A stretch of 64,000 nucleotides of DNA, from contig NZ_JAQSWB010000001.1 of the NCBI RefSeq assembly GCF_029266855.1, positions 744,001 to 808,000 of the forward strand. Direction: 5' to 3'. The translations under genes and the position numbers were made by a program. Origin of the DNA: Fluviicola sp. GTDB taxonomy: Bacteria; Bacteroidota; Bacteroidia; Flavobacteriales_D; Crocinitomicaceae. Positions 25,001-33,573 of this stretch are shown piece after piece. Every line of letters starts with the position of its first letter. Position 1 is the first letter of the stretch. The notes beneath the pieces are model-generated. The model saw only the letters and a list, made by a program, of their open reading frames with translations, was not told the origin of the DNA and searched no databases.

Positions 25001-27816
25001 TCCAGGTTTCCGTCAAGGTCCGTATCATTTGAAGGTACATCAACTACGACCGGAGTGTCTTCATTGGTAGTCGCAGTATCTCCATTCGCTACCGGAGCAT
25101 CATTGATTGGATTTACCGTGATAATAACCATTGCAGTATCACAATATACCGGCATTCCGGTATCACAGATCGAATAGATCAGCGTGTCGATTCCATTAAA
25201 ATTCGGATTTGGTGTATATGAAATTTCACCTGTAACTGGATCAACTGTTACATTGCCATTGGACGGAGGTGTAACAACCGTTACACTTGTTTCATCCAGG
25301 TTGCCATCAGAATCCGTATCATTTGAAGGTACATCAATCACAACAGGAGTATCCTCGTTCGTAGTTGCTGTATTCCCGTTTGCTATAGGAGGACAGTTTG
25401 TTGCTGTTACTGCTAAAGTAATATGTGCAGCATTAAATTCACACGGATTCAGGGGATTCGTACCATCTGTTACTTCCGTACTGTTTGTTACTCCGTCACC
25501 ATCACAGTCATTCGTATTCCATGCCATATCCGGTATCATACTTTGACTTGTCAAAACAAAATCACACGGATCATTTGGATCAGTTCCATCTGTTGCCTCA
25601 TCTCCGTTAGTTACTCCATCACCGTCGCAGTCGCCGTTCAGCCATGCTCCGCTCTGAGGAAGTGTCGTACTTGCCATAAGCAATTCACATGGATCCAATG
25701 GGTCCGTTCCGTCTGTAACTTCTTGTTCGTTAGTTACTCCGTCACCGTCACAATCACTTGCATTCCATGATGCGTCCGGTGTACCCTGACTTGCCAAAAG
25801 AAAATTACAAGCACTTCCGGGATCTGTCCCATCAGTGATTTCCTGTCCGTTTGTTACTCCATCTCCGTCACAGTCACCTGCAAGATCTGTCAGGATATCT
25901 ACATCCACTAAGAAGTCTTCTACTTCACCATGAATAACCGGTCCAAAACTTCTTTCATCGATTGTCGCAGTTGCCGGATCGTCAGTTAATGTCTCAGTGG
26001 TTATTCTGATACGTGCATATTTATTTCCGCAAGCAGTTGAAATAGCATTCCATACGAGATTGATTGACTGCGCAGTAGCAGCTGTAGGAACTGAAGCAGT
26101 AAAGACCTCATCCTGCGAAAATACTCCATCATTATTCCAGTCAACCCATGCGTAAACATTGGCAGGTGTCCCTGAATTATTTGTGTAGGATAATGTAGTT
26201 GAGAAATTCGGATTAACAGTCGTATGCGACAAAGGCGTTACTAATCCGTCCTCATCCGCTCCGTCACCATTTGTTCCGGTATTGTTTGCACCTGATGTAA
26301 CGTTATTACTTAGTCCATTGTCCGGATCCGGCTGGCTTGCTCCCAGGTAGATCTCATCTCCACACATATAATAATGTGCTGCAGGATTTCCGCTATCATA
26401 AGAAAGTGGCGCATCTCCCGCATCGTATGTACTGGAACCACAAATCAAACCGATTGGTGTGTTGGCGCAGTCAAATGTAGAAACAGTGCTCGTTCCCGAT
26501 ACGCCGTCTCCCATTGAACCGTCAATTTTGTGTCCCATGTAACAGTACCTTTCAGCACATAATTTCATGATAGCTGTGGTATGCCCACCGATCTCGACAT
26601 ATGTTGCGTTATCCGTTCCGGGTGTAAATCCATTGGGAACTTTTGGCAGTGTATGATTACCTGTCCCTCCGGGTACACCGATCATTTCGTTGTTGTTAGA
26701 ACCCCATGACCACAAATCTCCGCTGGAAAGAATTACCGAAACAGAAGCATTGGGTGTACCGGGCGATCCGTCATTGTCGTTTGCAGAAACAAAAATAACG
26801 TTATCAAGATCTGCTGTATTTGTTGAGTTTCTTACAGGTACCCATCCGGTAGAATTGGTTGTATTCCCCTGTCCAAGCTGTCCGTTTCCGTTACTTCCAA
26901 GTGCATACAATTTATTATCTGCTGGGTTAATAGCAAAATAACTTGCCCTGTTGCTGGCATCATTCCAGGTGTTATTACCGAAATCAGCTGTCATGGCAAT
27001 CATAACAGGAAGACCTGCAAACGGCGTAGTCATCGCCACTGCACGATCGTAAGTAGCTACTGCCGTACCATCACCACGATAACATCTTGGTCCCCAGGTA
27101 TACCATTGACCGGTAGAAGTTACTGCAAAAGCCCCGACAGGAGTAACCCGGATATCAACTACTCCACTAAGCGGAGGGTTTCCTGTTATATCTCTGGTTA
27201 CTCTTGCCCAATAGTTCTCTGCGGCTCCCGGCGAGGTTCCCCCGATTCCGTGAATGGCATCGTTGCGCCCACTTACATATACTTCTCCCGAATGTGTTAG
27301 CAATACCAAGGCCCCCCAGGAAGCAATCATATTCTTAATGTCTGTTGGAACAACTCCTACAGGCATAGCGATCTGTGCAAACCCTGTAAGATTATCCAAT
27401 CCCGTTCCTACTGCAACGTTATTGGCACCCCATGAGTAAAGTCCGTCTGTAGAGAGGACAAATGCCTGGGTTGTAGAGGAAGATTGAGTAGCCAATGTTG
27501 CAAACAACGGATCTCCCGTATAATTGTAATGTTGTGCAGGAATTCCCGGATTTGGCTCAATTACCACCGGTGATAAATGTCTCGCCGCCGCTGCTCCATT
27601 TCCATTAGCTGTTGAACCCGCACCCCAAATCAGGAATGTACCATCCGGACGGGAAGCAATTGTCGTGTGGAATCCGGATTGGATCTGATCATATGGCTGA
27701 AGCGGGTTACAACCTGAAGATTGTGCCTGAACCGCTGAAGCAAAAAATGTCAGAGACCCAAGACCAATAATTGCAGAGTGAAACCTTGCTTTATTAAAAA
27801 GGATTTTCTTTCTCAT
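22063..27816 (-). CDS. Giant T9SS-exported adhesin with RCC1, GEVED, TSP3 and cadherin-like repeats
   Basis: 1917 residues. Order: signal peptide; RCC1-type propeller repeats (about 38-445, e.g. LWSWGSNNNEMIG, LYALGSNGNGQLGQG); GEVED domain (about 465-638, NNDGVFSQDEVF); four thrombospondin type 3 calcium repeats (DCDGDGVTNGxE); five 98-residue cadherin-like repeats (about 805-1292, each containing TNEDTPVVxDVPSNDTD); thirteen more TSP3 repeats of 41 residues; and a C-terminal gliding-type domain (about 1815-1917; IPNAFTPDGDGINE, IYNRWGNLVY). The last domain is the type B T9SS signal. It lies upstream of porP/sprF, as sprB does. Confidence 0.9.
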   Translation of the reverse strand: MRKKILFNKARFHSAIIGLGSLTFFASAVQAQSSGCNPLQPYDQIQSGFHTTIASRPDGTFLIWGAGSTANGNGAAAARHLSPVVIEPNPGIPAQHYNYTGDPLFATLATQSSSTTQAFVLSTDGLYSWGANNVAVGTGLDNLTGFAQIAMPVGVVPTDIKNMIASWGALVLLTHSGEVYVSGRNDAIHGIGGTSPGAAENYWARVTRDITGNPPLSGVVDIRVTPVGAFAVTSTGQWYTWGPRCYRGDGTAVATYDRAVAMTTPFAGLPVMIAMTADFGNNTWNDASNRASYFAINPADNKLYALGSNGNGQLGQGNTTNSTGWVPVRNSTNTADLDNVIFVSANDNDGSPGTPNASVSVILSSGDLWSWGSNNNEMIGVPGGTGNHTLPKVPNGFTPGTDNATYVEIGGHTTAIMKLCAERYCYMGHKIDGSMGDGVSGTSTVSTFDCANTPIGLICGSSTYDAGDAPLSYDSGNPAAHYYMCGDEIYLGASQPDPDNGLSNNVTSGANNTGTNGDGADEDGLVTPLSHTTVNPNFSTTLSYTNNSGTPANVYAWVDWNNDGVFSQDEVFTASVPTAATAQSINLVWNAISTACGNKYARIRITTETLTDDPATATIDERSFGPVIHGEVEDFLVDVDILTDLAGDCDGDGVTNGQEITDGTDPGSACNFLLASQGTPDASWNASDCDGDGVTNEQEVTDGTDPLDPCELLMASTTLPQSGAWLNGDCDGDGVTNGDEATDGTDPNDPCDFVLTSQSMIPDMAWNTNDCDGDGVTNSTEVTDGTNPLNPCEFNAAHITLAVTATNCPPIANGNTATTNEDTPVVIDVPSNDTDSDGNLDETSVTVVTPPSNGNVTVDPVTGEISYTPNPNFNGIDTLIYSICDTGMPVYCDTAMVIITVNPINDAPVANGDTATTNEDTPVVVDVPSNDTDLDGNLDETSVTVVTPPSNGNVTVDPVTGEITYTPDPGFSGNDTLIYSICDTGMPVLCDTALVIITVNPINDGPTANGDATTTNEDTPVVVDVPSNDTDLDGNLDETSVTVVTPPSNGTVTVDPVTGEITYTPDANFNGIDTLVYSICDTGMPVLCDTALLIITVNPIIDAPVANDDNATTNEDTPVVVDVPSNDTDADGNLDETSVTVVTPPSNGTVTVDPVTGEITYTPDSGFSGNDTLIYSICDTGMPVLCDTALLIITVNPINDAPTANGDAATTNEEIPVVINVPSNDTDVDGNLDETSVTVVTPPSNGTVTVDPVTGEITYTPDSGFSGNDTLIYSICDTGMPVLCDTAMVIITVVPCLSNPLNDCDGDGISNGDEITDGTDPNDPCDLTLASQTLTPSTVWNTSDCDGDGVTNGTEVTDGNDPLDPCDFTLTSQTVAPNSAWNNSDCDGDGVTNGTEVTDGDDPLDPCDFVLTSQTVLTSTAWNNSDCDQDGVPNGQEVTDGTDPLVPCNYNVASQNTANAGPLWNNADCDGDGVLNGTELTDNTDPLDPCDFILTSQTVTPDTSWNTSDCDGDGVTNGTELTDGTDPNNPCDLTLANQTVTPNTAWNTADCDGDGVPNGTELTDGTDPTNPCDFELASQTATPGTLWNNADCDDDGVTNGTELTDGTNPNDPCDFEFASQTVTPNTAWNAADCDGDGVPNGTEVTDGTDPTAPCDFTLVSQTLTPNTAWNTADCDGDGVPNGTEVTDGTDPNNPCEFTLANQTATPGSAWNTADCDGDGVTNGQEVTDGTNPMNPCDYNGSNVTLTQGGMWNTADCDGDGVINGTEVSDGTNPNNPCDLLVASQTVTPDAAWNNGDCDGDGITNGEEVSGSSNPLDGCDPKNCGIVIPNAFTPDGDGINEVWVIEGIENYPDNEVMIYNRWGNLVYSADKYLNTWGGTSDSNLNVGGEELPTGTYYYVIDTKDETAGVLKGYVYIQR
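22390..23920 (-). repeat. Tandem 123-bp coding repeats (TSP3)
   Basis: Thirteen imperfect units of about 123 bases encode DCDGDGVxNGTExTDGTDP followed by a conserved spacer with SQTxTPxxxWN. Four similar units lie at about 25430-25880. The regular nucleotide period is coding and is not a CRISPR array. Confidence 0.85.
23935..25400 (-). repeat. Tandem 294-bp coding repeats (cadherin-like)
   Basis: Five highly similar units of 294 bases (98 codons). Near-identical stretches between units at the DNA level make unequal recombination likely. Confidence 0.85.
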
Positions 27817-27818
27817 CT

Positions 27819-28487
27819 TTAGTTCGTAATTGAGTAAGTAAAAAATTGAGCTTCTCCCTTCGCATCGTAAACACGAAATTGAATGTTCCCCTTTGTGGGA
27901 ACTGCACCGGACAATTCGAATGAAAGCTCATTCAAACCGTCTTTCAATACTGCCTTGTCATTTTTCAAATGGGAAGAAACGTTGGCAACTCCTGTTGTCT
28001 GAACTTCCCGCATGGTATAGTTGTATGCTTTTCCGTCATACGTTTTTACCATTACAGGTACCGTCATTACAATTCCCGACGCATCTCCTGTTTTGAGTTG
28101 TTTTGAAAAGACAGGATGCTCCAGGTCAAAAATGAGTTTGGCACTGCTAACTTCTACCGTAACGGTTTCTGTTTTAGCAGGATGATCCCCGTGGGCAGGA
28201 ATATTAAATGTAATCTGGTATGTTCCGGGTTGTGAGAAAACCAGGTTTCCGGTTGTTTTTCCCAAACCGGATCCTTTACTAACTCCTGTCTGAGGAGCAA
28301 CTCTCCATGAAATGGCTAATGAAAGATCTGTGGACACCCCCGCCTCTATAGCATCACCAAAGCAAATCGAATAATGGCTTTGCAGGACGCTAACATCATC
28401 TTCACATGAAAATGGTGTCCGGATTCCGCTTCCGGATGCAAATAAGCATATCCAGGAGAATCCCAACACGGTGAATAGTTTTTTCAT
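27819..28487 (-). CDS. Secreted protein at the head of the T9SS adhesin operon
   Basis: 222 residues with a Sec signal (MKKLFTVLGFSWICLFASG). The mature part is beta-rich: an Ig/PKD-like segment (ISWRVAPQTGVS, NLVFSQPGTYQITFNIPAHGDHP) and a second sandwich-like segment. There is no recognisable T9SS tail. It ends two bases before the giant adhesin gene, so it is probably co-translated and may act with it, as SprC/SprD do beside SprB; sequence relation to those was not testable. Confidence 0.7.
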   Translation of the reverse strand: MKKLFTVLGFSWICLFASGSGIRTPFSCEDDVSVLQSHYSICFGDAIEAGVSTDLSLAISWRVAPQTGVSKGSGLGKTTGNLVFSQPGTYQITFNIPAHGDHPAKTETVTVEVSSAKLIFDLEHPVFSKQLKTGDASGIVMTVPVMVKTYDGKAYNYTMREVQTTGVANVSSHLKNDKAVLKDGLNELSFELSGAVPTKGNIQFRVYDAKGEAQFFTYSITN

Positions 28488-28863
28488 AATTAAAAAAATT
28501 ATTTTTAGTTATTGTTTTGAAATTTGCTGCGAAGGTAGACCGCAATGGTCCTTCTTTAGGGGAAGATGTATGTCCGGATTCATGAATTTAAACAGGCTAA
28601 AAGCTCCCGCAAACAACACGTAAAGAAATAATAACCAGGTATTTAGCCTTAAATAGAGGTGGTGCTTTTCAATTCAGATCCTGTTTCCGGCCTGGAAGGA
28701 CAATATCGTTGTAGTGATCGGTTGAAACAGCTAAAATTCAGTAATCAAAAAGCTTGTTTTCAGTTTTCCCGGAAGAAAAAAAGACTGTCTGACAAAGCAA
28801 ACAGTCTTCACGCAGGTACCTGCATTTTCAATTTTTAAGATTTCAGAATCCCCTCGGAGCTTA
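28488..28863. other. Intergenic region
   Basis: About 375 bases. It should hold the promoter of the T9SS operon; on the minus strand TACCTTCG at about 28530-28537 approximates a -7 box. It also holds the terminator of the AraC-type gene at 28775-28808. Confidence 0.4.
28775..28808 (-). terminator. Terminator of the TPR-AraC gene
   Basis: AAGACTGT and ACAGTCTT are perfect reverse complements; on the minus strand they are followed by TTTTTTTCTT. Confidence 0.8.
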
Positions 28864-30435
28864 TTAATTCGTCCCTCTGCTTTCTTCCATATAGGCTAAA
28901 AACGTAGATGGAGAAAGCCCAGTAACAGATTTAAATACAGCAGAAAATTTACTGTGTGAGGAAAAACCACACTCTTCCGCTAGAACACTTAATTTATAGT
29001 TTTTGAATTTCTCGTTCTGTTCGATCTTTTCAATAATGTATTTGATGCGAAGTTCATTGATATAGGTGTTAAAATCCTTGTTCAGGTAAGTGTTCAATAC
29101 ATGGGAAAGGTATTTCGTATTGGTATTCAGCATTCCCGCCAGCATAGAAAGTGAGATTTGTTTGTCGGTGTATTTGTTTCCGCTTTCAAAGTCTTTCAGA
29201 TCCTTCAATATCTTTGCTTCAATAGCATCCGACATGATTTTTCGATTGGGATCTTTCTTCTCGGATACTTCAGGCTGTAATTTTTCCTGTTCGCGATCAA
29301 GCTGAGCTTGTTTCATCCTGTTCATGACTTCTCTGAAGCGTTCACGGTCGCGTTTACGACTTCTTCTGTGCCATATAATGATAAGCACTACCAGCACGCA
29401 CAGTGCAATGGATACGATCAGGAGCACGTTCTTGTTATATGCAAGAACTTTTCCTTCCGATTTTGTCGTTTTTACAAAGTCGGTAATAGATTCCTTCTTC
29501 TTTTTTTCGCTTAGTTCAAGGGATTCAACGTACTTGTCATTGTATTCCGAATACTTCGCAAAATCTTTTGAAAGCTGGTAATAATCCGCCAATGTTTTAT
29601 AGACTTCGATTTTCAGTTCCAGGTAATCGGACTTTTCCACTATTTTCTCTGCTTTCTGAAGATTCTCGAAAGCAGCTTTCAGATCGTTTTTCTCCAGGTA
29701 AACTCTTCCCAATCCGCTATATATGAATCCACTCAACATGGCGTTCTCCTGGGTTACTTTTGTCAGCTTTTCCTGTGCTTTGGTATAATGATCATAAGCT
29801 TCGTCCCATTTTTTTAGCTCGGTACAAATTTGTCCGAGAAGTTGCTCATTGGTGGCTAAGAAATAATCCCTGTCCTGTTCACTATAAGTCAGTTGCTTAA
29901 AATAATTATCCGCAGTTTTTGCTGCTTTGTAAGCCTTTTTATACTTTTCGTATTCGATCTCATAATAAGCCGTTTCCTGGTAGATCATCCCAAGATACAG
30001 CTTCTTCATCTGTTCATTTTCAATTTTGTTGCTGACATTCTTACCTTTCTCCAGGTACTCTTCTCCTTCTTCGTACAAGCCCATGATCCGGTACTGTGTC
30101 GATAAAAAGCCTGCTATCCGCGCTTCCCAATCGTAAAACTGCTGACTTACAGCAATAGAATCGGCTTTCACAGCATACTGAACAGATTTTTTGATGTCTC
30201 CTTTTTGCTGGAACAAGGAAGAAGAAAGCATCAATGCTTTCAGACGGAAAATCTCGGGTTTCGAATGTCGGTACAAAGAATCTGCGATCCGGGTCGCCTT
30301 ATTGATATCCTCCGCCGCAACGGTTACTGCCGTAGCGAAGTAAATACTGTCAAATTTACGCTGATCCGCCGCCTTCTGAGCCCCCACACTGCTTACTGAG
30401 AAACAAGTGAATACAAGTGTCTTAATGAATTTCAT
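28864..30435 (-). CDS. TPR-membrane-AraC type regulator
   Basis: 523 residues: a signal peptide or N-terminal anchor, TPR-type helices (about 30-325), one membrane helix (about 335-357, VLLIVSIALCVLVVLIIIW), a basic coiled region, and a C-terminal AraC double helix-turn-helix (about 425-520; ISLSMLAGMLNTNTKYLSHVLN and LSVLAEECGFSSHSKFSAVFKSVTGLSPSTF). Such one-protein sensors, with an outside TPR region and a DNA-binding domain inside, are common in Bacteroidota; ligand and targets are unknown. It is divergent from the TPR adenylate cyclase at 30606. Confidence 0.88.
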   Translation of the reverse strand: MKFIKTLVFTCFSVSSVGAQKAADQRKFDSIYFATAVTVAAEDINKATRIADSLYRHSKPEIFRLKALMLSSSLFQQKGDIKKSVQYAVKADSIAVSQQFYDWEARIAGFLSTQYRIMGLYEEGEEYLEKGKNVSNKIENEQMKKLYLGMIYQETAYYEIEYEKYKKAYKAAKTADNYFKQLTYSEQDRDYFLATNEQLLGQICTELKKWDEAYDHYTKAQEKLTKVTQENAMLSGFIYSGLGRVYLEKNDLKAAFENLQKAEKIVEKSDYLELKIEVYKTLADYYQLSKDFAKYSEYNDKYVESLELSEKKKKESITDFVKTTKSEGKVLAYNKNVLLIVSIALCVLVVLIIIWHRRSRKRDRERFREVMNRMKQAQLDREQEKLQPEVSEKKDPNRKIMSDAIEAKILKDLKDFESGNKYTDKQISLSMLAGMLNTNTKYLSHVLNTYLNKDFNTYINELRIKYIIEKIEQNEKFKNYKLSVLAEECGFSSHSKFSAVFKSVTGLSPSTFLAYMEESRGTN

Positions 30436-30605
30436 GTTTTTTCCAGGAATTAGTAGCGAACTAAATTGTGTGTTTTAAGCACACAAAATTAGCCAAAAAT
30501 CCGTTCGGTACAGATCTCTTATTTAAATCCTGATCCGGGTAGTTACTTTCTTAAGTTTACCTGAGCTTTTCAAATTTTAGCTAACTTCGTTCATACTATA
30601 ATCTT

Positions 30606-32441
30606 ATGATAACTCGTCTCTTACTTATTTTCGCCATAGCTTTCATGTTCCCGCTTTTGTCTGTGGCGCAAAAACAGGGTGAAGCACTTATTGATTCGCT
30701 TCGGACTGAATTGCCAATGATGAAAGAGGATACGAATAAGGTTACAGTGCTTGGAGATATCGCCTTTAACTACCTGTACAGCGACCCGGAAAAATCATTG
30801 ACTTACGCAAACGAATGCCTGAATCTTGCGACAAAACTGAACTGGCCCAAAGGAATTGGAAAGGCTCAAAATATCATCGGTACTTACTACAAATTTGAGT
30901 CGAATTATACGGCAGCACTCAAACATTATTACAAAGCCCTCAACGTTTTTGAGAAGAACAACATGATGAAGGAAGCTTCCATTCTTCATATGAATATCGG
31001 AACTGTCTACCGCCCGCTGGAAGAATATCAAATGGCACTTGATCAATACGATAAGGCATTGAAAATCGCACGAAAGAGCAAGGATAAAAAAACCGAGGCC
31101 CAGGTTTTAGGAAATAAAGGGGTTATTTATTTTGAAACGAAACAATTCAAAAAACAACAGCTTGTTAGCCTCGAGGCCCTGAAATTATTCAGAGAATTGG
31201 GAGACAGAAACAATGAAGCCTGGATTCTTTCTAATCTTGGAGACAGTTATGCCGAAAGTAAAGACTTTAAGAACGGAATCCGTGCTCATGAAACTTCAAT
31301 TAAGATTTACGAGGAATTAAATAATCAGTCGTTTAAAGCAACCAGTCTGTTAAGTTTGGGACAAATGTATTTTGAATTGGCCAAATTAGAAGCGGAAGCA
31401 AGCGAATCCAAGAAAGAACTTCTGAAAAAAGCAATTCGCAATCTGAAAGAGGCAGAACACATTCTGAACAAGCTGAACGACCTGGATTATCTGAAGGAAG
31501 TTTACCGTGCTGAAACCAATGTTTACGAGTTACTCAATGATCATTCGCTGGCACTTGACGCGTTTAAAAAATATGCATCCATCCAGAGAAAACTAAATAA
31601 AAAAGAAACCAGGAAGCAAGTTGCCGATTTGGAAAAAAAGCGTGAAACAGAAGTACACAGACGGGAAGTTGAGATTCAACAATTAAAGAAACGTACAGAA
31701 TTCATTTATTTTGCAGGTGGAATTGTACTCCTGCTTGTGGTAATCGGTTTTATCGTTTCTAACAATCTCAGACAACGAAAACTAAACGGACTGCTTACGG
31801 TTGAAAAACAAAAATCAGAGAATTTACTTCATAATATTCTACCTGAAGAAGTGGCTTCCGAACTCAAAAAGAAAGGATTCGCCGATGCACAATTATTCAA
31901 TAATGTCACTGTACTCTTTACAGATTTCGTTGGATTCACAACGATTGCAGAACAAATGTCGCCAAAAGAATTGGTAGCTGAAATTGATGAATGCTTTAGA
32001 GAATTTGACAAGATTATGGATAAATTCGGTGTAGAAAAGATCAAGACCATTGGAGATGCTTATATGGCCGCGGGAGGATTGCCAGGTGAAAATACTACTC
32101 ACGCTGTTGATGTTCTGAATGCGGCAATTGAGATCAGGAAATTCATGAAAGAATTGGCATTAAGAAAAGAAGCGGATGGATTGGTACCCTTCCGGATTCG
32201 TATCGGAGTTCACTCGGGCCCAGTAGTAGCAGGAATCGTAGGTTTGAAAAAATTTGCCTACGATATTTGGGGAGATACTGTAAATACGGCATCAAGAATG
32301 GAAAGCAGCAGCGAAGAAGGCAAGATCAATATATCAGGTGAAACATACGAACTGGTCAAAGACCGCTTCCAATGCTCATACAGAGGAAAAATTCCCGCAA
32401 AAAACAAAGGAGAAATCAATATGTATTTTGTGGAAGAATAA
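30606..32441 (+). CDS. TPR-membrane class III adenylate cyclase
   Basis: 611 residues: N-terminal signal or anchor ending SVAQ, TPR repeats (about 40-330), a coiled coil (RKQVADLEKKRETEVHRREVEIQQLKK is typical), a membrane helix (about 366-388) and a cyclase domain (about 430-611). Metal-binding Asp440 (LFTDFVGF) and Asp484 (KTIGDAYMAAGG), adenine-selecting Lys480 and Asp553, and transition-state Asn560 and Arg564 (VNTASRME) are all present, so it should make cAMP and be active as a homodimer. It is divergent from the TPR-AraC gene with a parallel layout. Confidence 0.9.
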   Translation: MITRLLLIFAIAFMFPLLSVAQKQGEALIDSLRTELPMMKEDTNKVTVLGDIAFNYLYSDPEKSLTYANECLNLATKLNWPKGIGKAQNIIGTYYKFESNYTAALKHYYKALNVFEKNNMMKEASILHMNIGTVYRPLEEYQMALDQYDKALKIARKSKDKKTEAQVLGNKGVIYFETKQFKKQQLVSLEALKLFRELGDRNNEAWILSNLGDSYAESKDFKNGIRAHETSIKIYEELNNQSFKATSLLSLGQMYFELAKLEAEASESKKELLKKAIRNLKEAEHILNKLNDLDYLKEVYRAETNVYELLNDHSLALDAFKKYASIQRKLNKKETRKQVADLEKKRETEVHRREVEIQQLKKRTEFIYFAGGIVLLLVVIGFIVSNNLRQRKLNGLLTVEKQKSENLLHNILPEEVASELKKKGFADAQLFNNVTVLFTDFVGFTTIAEQMSPKELVAEIDECFREFDKIMDKFGVEKIKTIGDAYMAAGGLPGENTTHAVDVLNAAIEIRKFMKELALRKEADGLVPFRIRIGVHSGPVVAGIVGLKKFAYDIWGDTVNTASRMESSSEEGKINISGETYELVKDRFQCSYRGKIPAKNKGEINMYFVEE

Positions 32442-32464
32442 TAGGTATTGCTGAGGCGGAATCA

Positions 32465-33442
32465 TTACACCTCATTTGCAACCCTTGCAAACTTGTTTCT
32501 ATATTCAATTGGAGTAAGCCCGGTAATCTTTTTGAACATATCTCTGAATGCTTTTGTGTCAGTATAACCTACGTCAAACATTATTTCTGTTACATTCTTT
32601 CTGGATGCTTCAAAAAAGGTTTTGGCAGCTTCGATCCTTACTCTTTGAATATATTCCATGGAGGTATTATTCGTAGCCTCCTTAAATCTTCTTTCAAAGG
32701 TCCTGCGGCCTGTATTAATTAAACCTGCCAACGTTTCTATTGTTATCTTATCGCAATAGTTTTTTTCAATATAATCCTGTACTTTTTGAATTTCAGTATC
32801 ACCGTGATTTCGTTGCCCTCTGAATATAGCGAATTGGGATTGACTGTCTCTCCCGATATCCAGCGCAAAATATTTTGAAATCATTACTGCCGTTTCCCTG
32901 TCTGCAAACTTTTCAACCAGGTATAATATTAAATTCCATAAACTGCTTGCTCCGCCACTGCTGTAAATATTTTCATGTTCTGTTATTATAGCACCGTCTT
33001 CGACTTCCACATCCGGGTATCTTTCTTTAAACTCATTAATATGCGCCCAATGTGTAGAGCATTTCTTACCATTGAGTAAACCTGTTTCAGCTAAAAGAAA
33101 GGCACCGATGCATAAACTGGCAAGACTTGCTCCTTCCTCGTATAACTTTTTAAAATGAGGTATCGCTTCCGCATTGGCTTCTATTCCTCTTAAGGTATCG
33201 CCAAATGTGGGAGGTATGATCAATAAGTCCGTTTCAGTTACATCCTTAAGCAACCTGTTTGTTTTGATTGTGTATTCCCCGTTATTTGCAGGTACATATT
33301 CATTTAAGCCAACATATTCTACTTCAAAAACAGGCTTTTTACCGAATGTTGTCAAAAATTCATTGGCCGTATGAAAAGTTCTAAACGCTGGTGTAACGGC
33401 TTCGATTACCCCATACTCAGGTACAAATACTGAAATTCGCAT
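32465..33442 (-). CDS. GlxA-type AraC-family regulator with DJ-1/PfpI domain
   Basis: 325 residues. The N-terminal half is a class-I glutamine amidotransferase-like (DJ-1/PfpI) domain with the nucleophile-elbow region ASLCIGAFLLAETGLLNGKKCSTHW (about residues 105-130). The C-terminal 100 residues are an AraC helix-turn-helix (ITIETLAGLINTGRRTFERRFKEATN; MFDVGYTDTKAFRDMFKKITGLTPIEYRN). The start at MRISVFVPEYGV is chosen because it begins the domain; an upstream ATG would add 31 residues. It is divergent from the AHSA1-type gene at 33574 and convergent with the cyclase gene. Confidence 0.88.
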   Translation of the reverse strand: MRISVFVPEYGVIEAVTPAFRTFHTANEFLTTFGKKPVFEVEYVGLNEYVPANNGEYTIKTNRLLKDVTETDLLIIPPTFGDTLRGIEANAEAIPHFKKLYEEGASLASLCIGAFLLAETGLLNGKKCSTHWAHINEFKERYPDVEVEDGAIITEHENIYSSGGASSLWNLILYLVEKFADRETAVMISKYFALDIGRDSQSQFAIFRGQRNHGDTEIQKVQDYIEKNYCDKITIETLAGLINTGRRTFERRFKEATNNTSMEYIQRVRIEAAKTFFEASRKNVTEIMFDVGYTDTKAFRDMFKKITGLTPIEYRNKFARVANEV

Positions 33443-33537
33443 ATCAAACAAAATTTGATCGAAAGATAAAAATGTTTTGTCATAATCCACCCCTAAAGTT
33501 GTCATTTTTACAACAGTCGTAATTTCACCTTCCATTG

Positions 33538-33545
33538 TACTTTTG
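33538..33545 (+). promoter_or_regulatory. -7 element of the AHSA1-type gene
   Basis: TACTTTTG fits TAnnTTTG and is followed 28 bases later by the ATG at 33574. No clear -33 TTG. Confidence 0.4.
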
Positions 33546-33573
33546 GATTATAAAACGTATAAAAAAAACAACA

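Noticed and set aside
22390-25700. Regular repeats with a CRISPR-like period and many open frames on the plus strand
   Set aside because: They are in-frame coding repeats (TSP3 and cadherin-like) of one minus-strand gene. The plus-strand frames repeat with the same 294-base period and are shadows.
33535-33573. Start of the AHSA1-type protein at 33535
   Set aside because: This would place the start codon on the probable -7 element; the ATG at 33574 gives the normal N-terminus.
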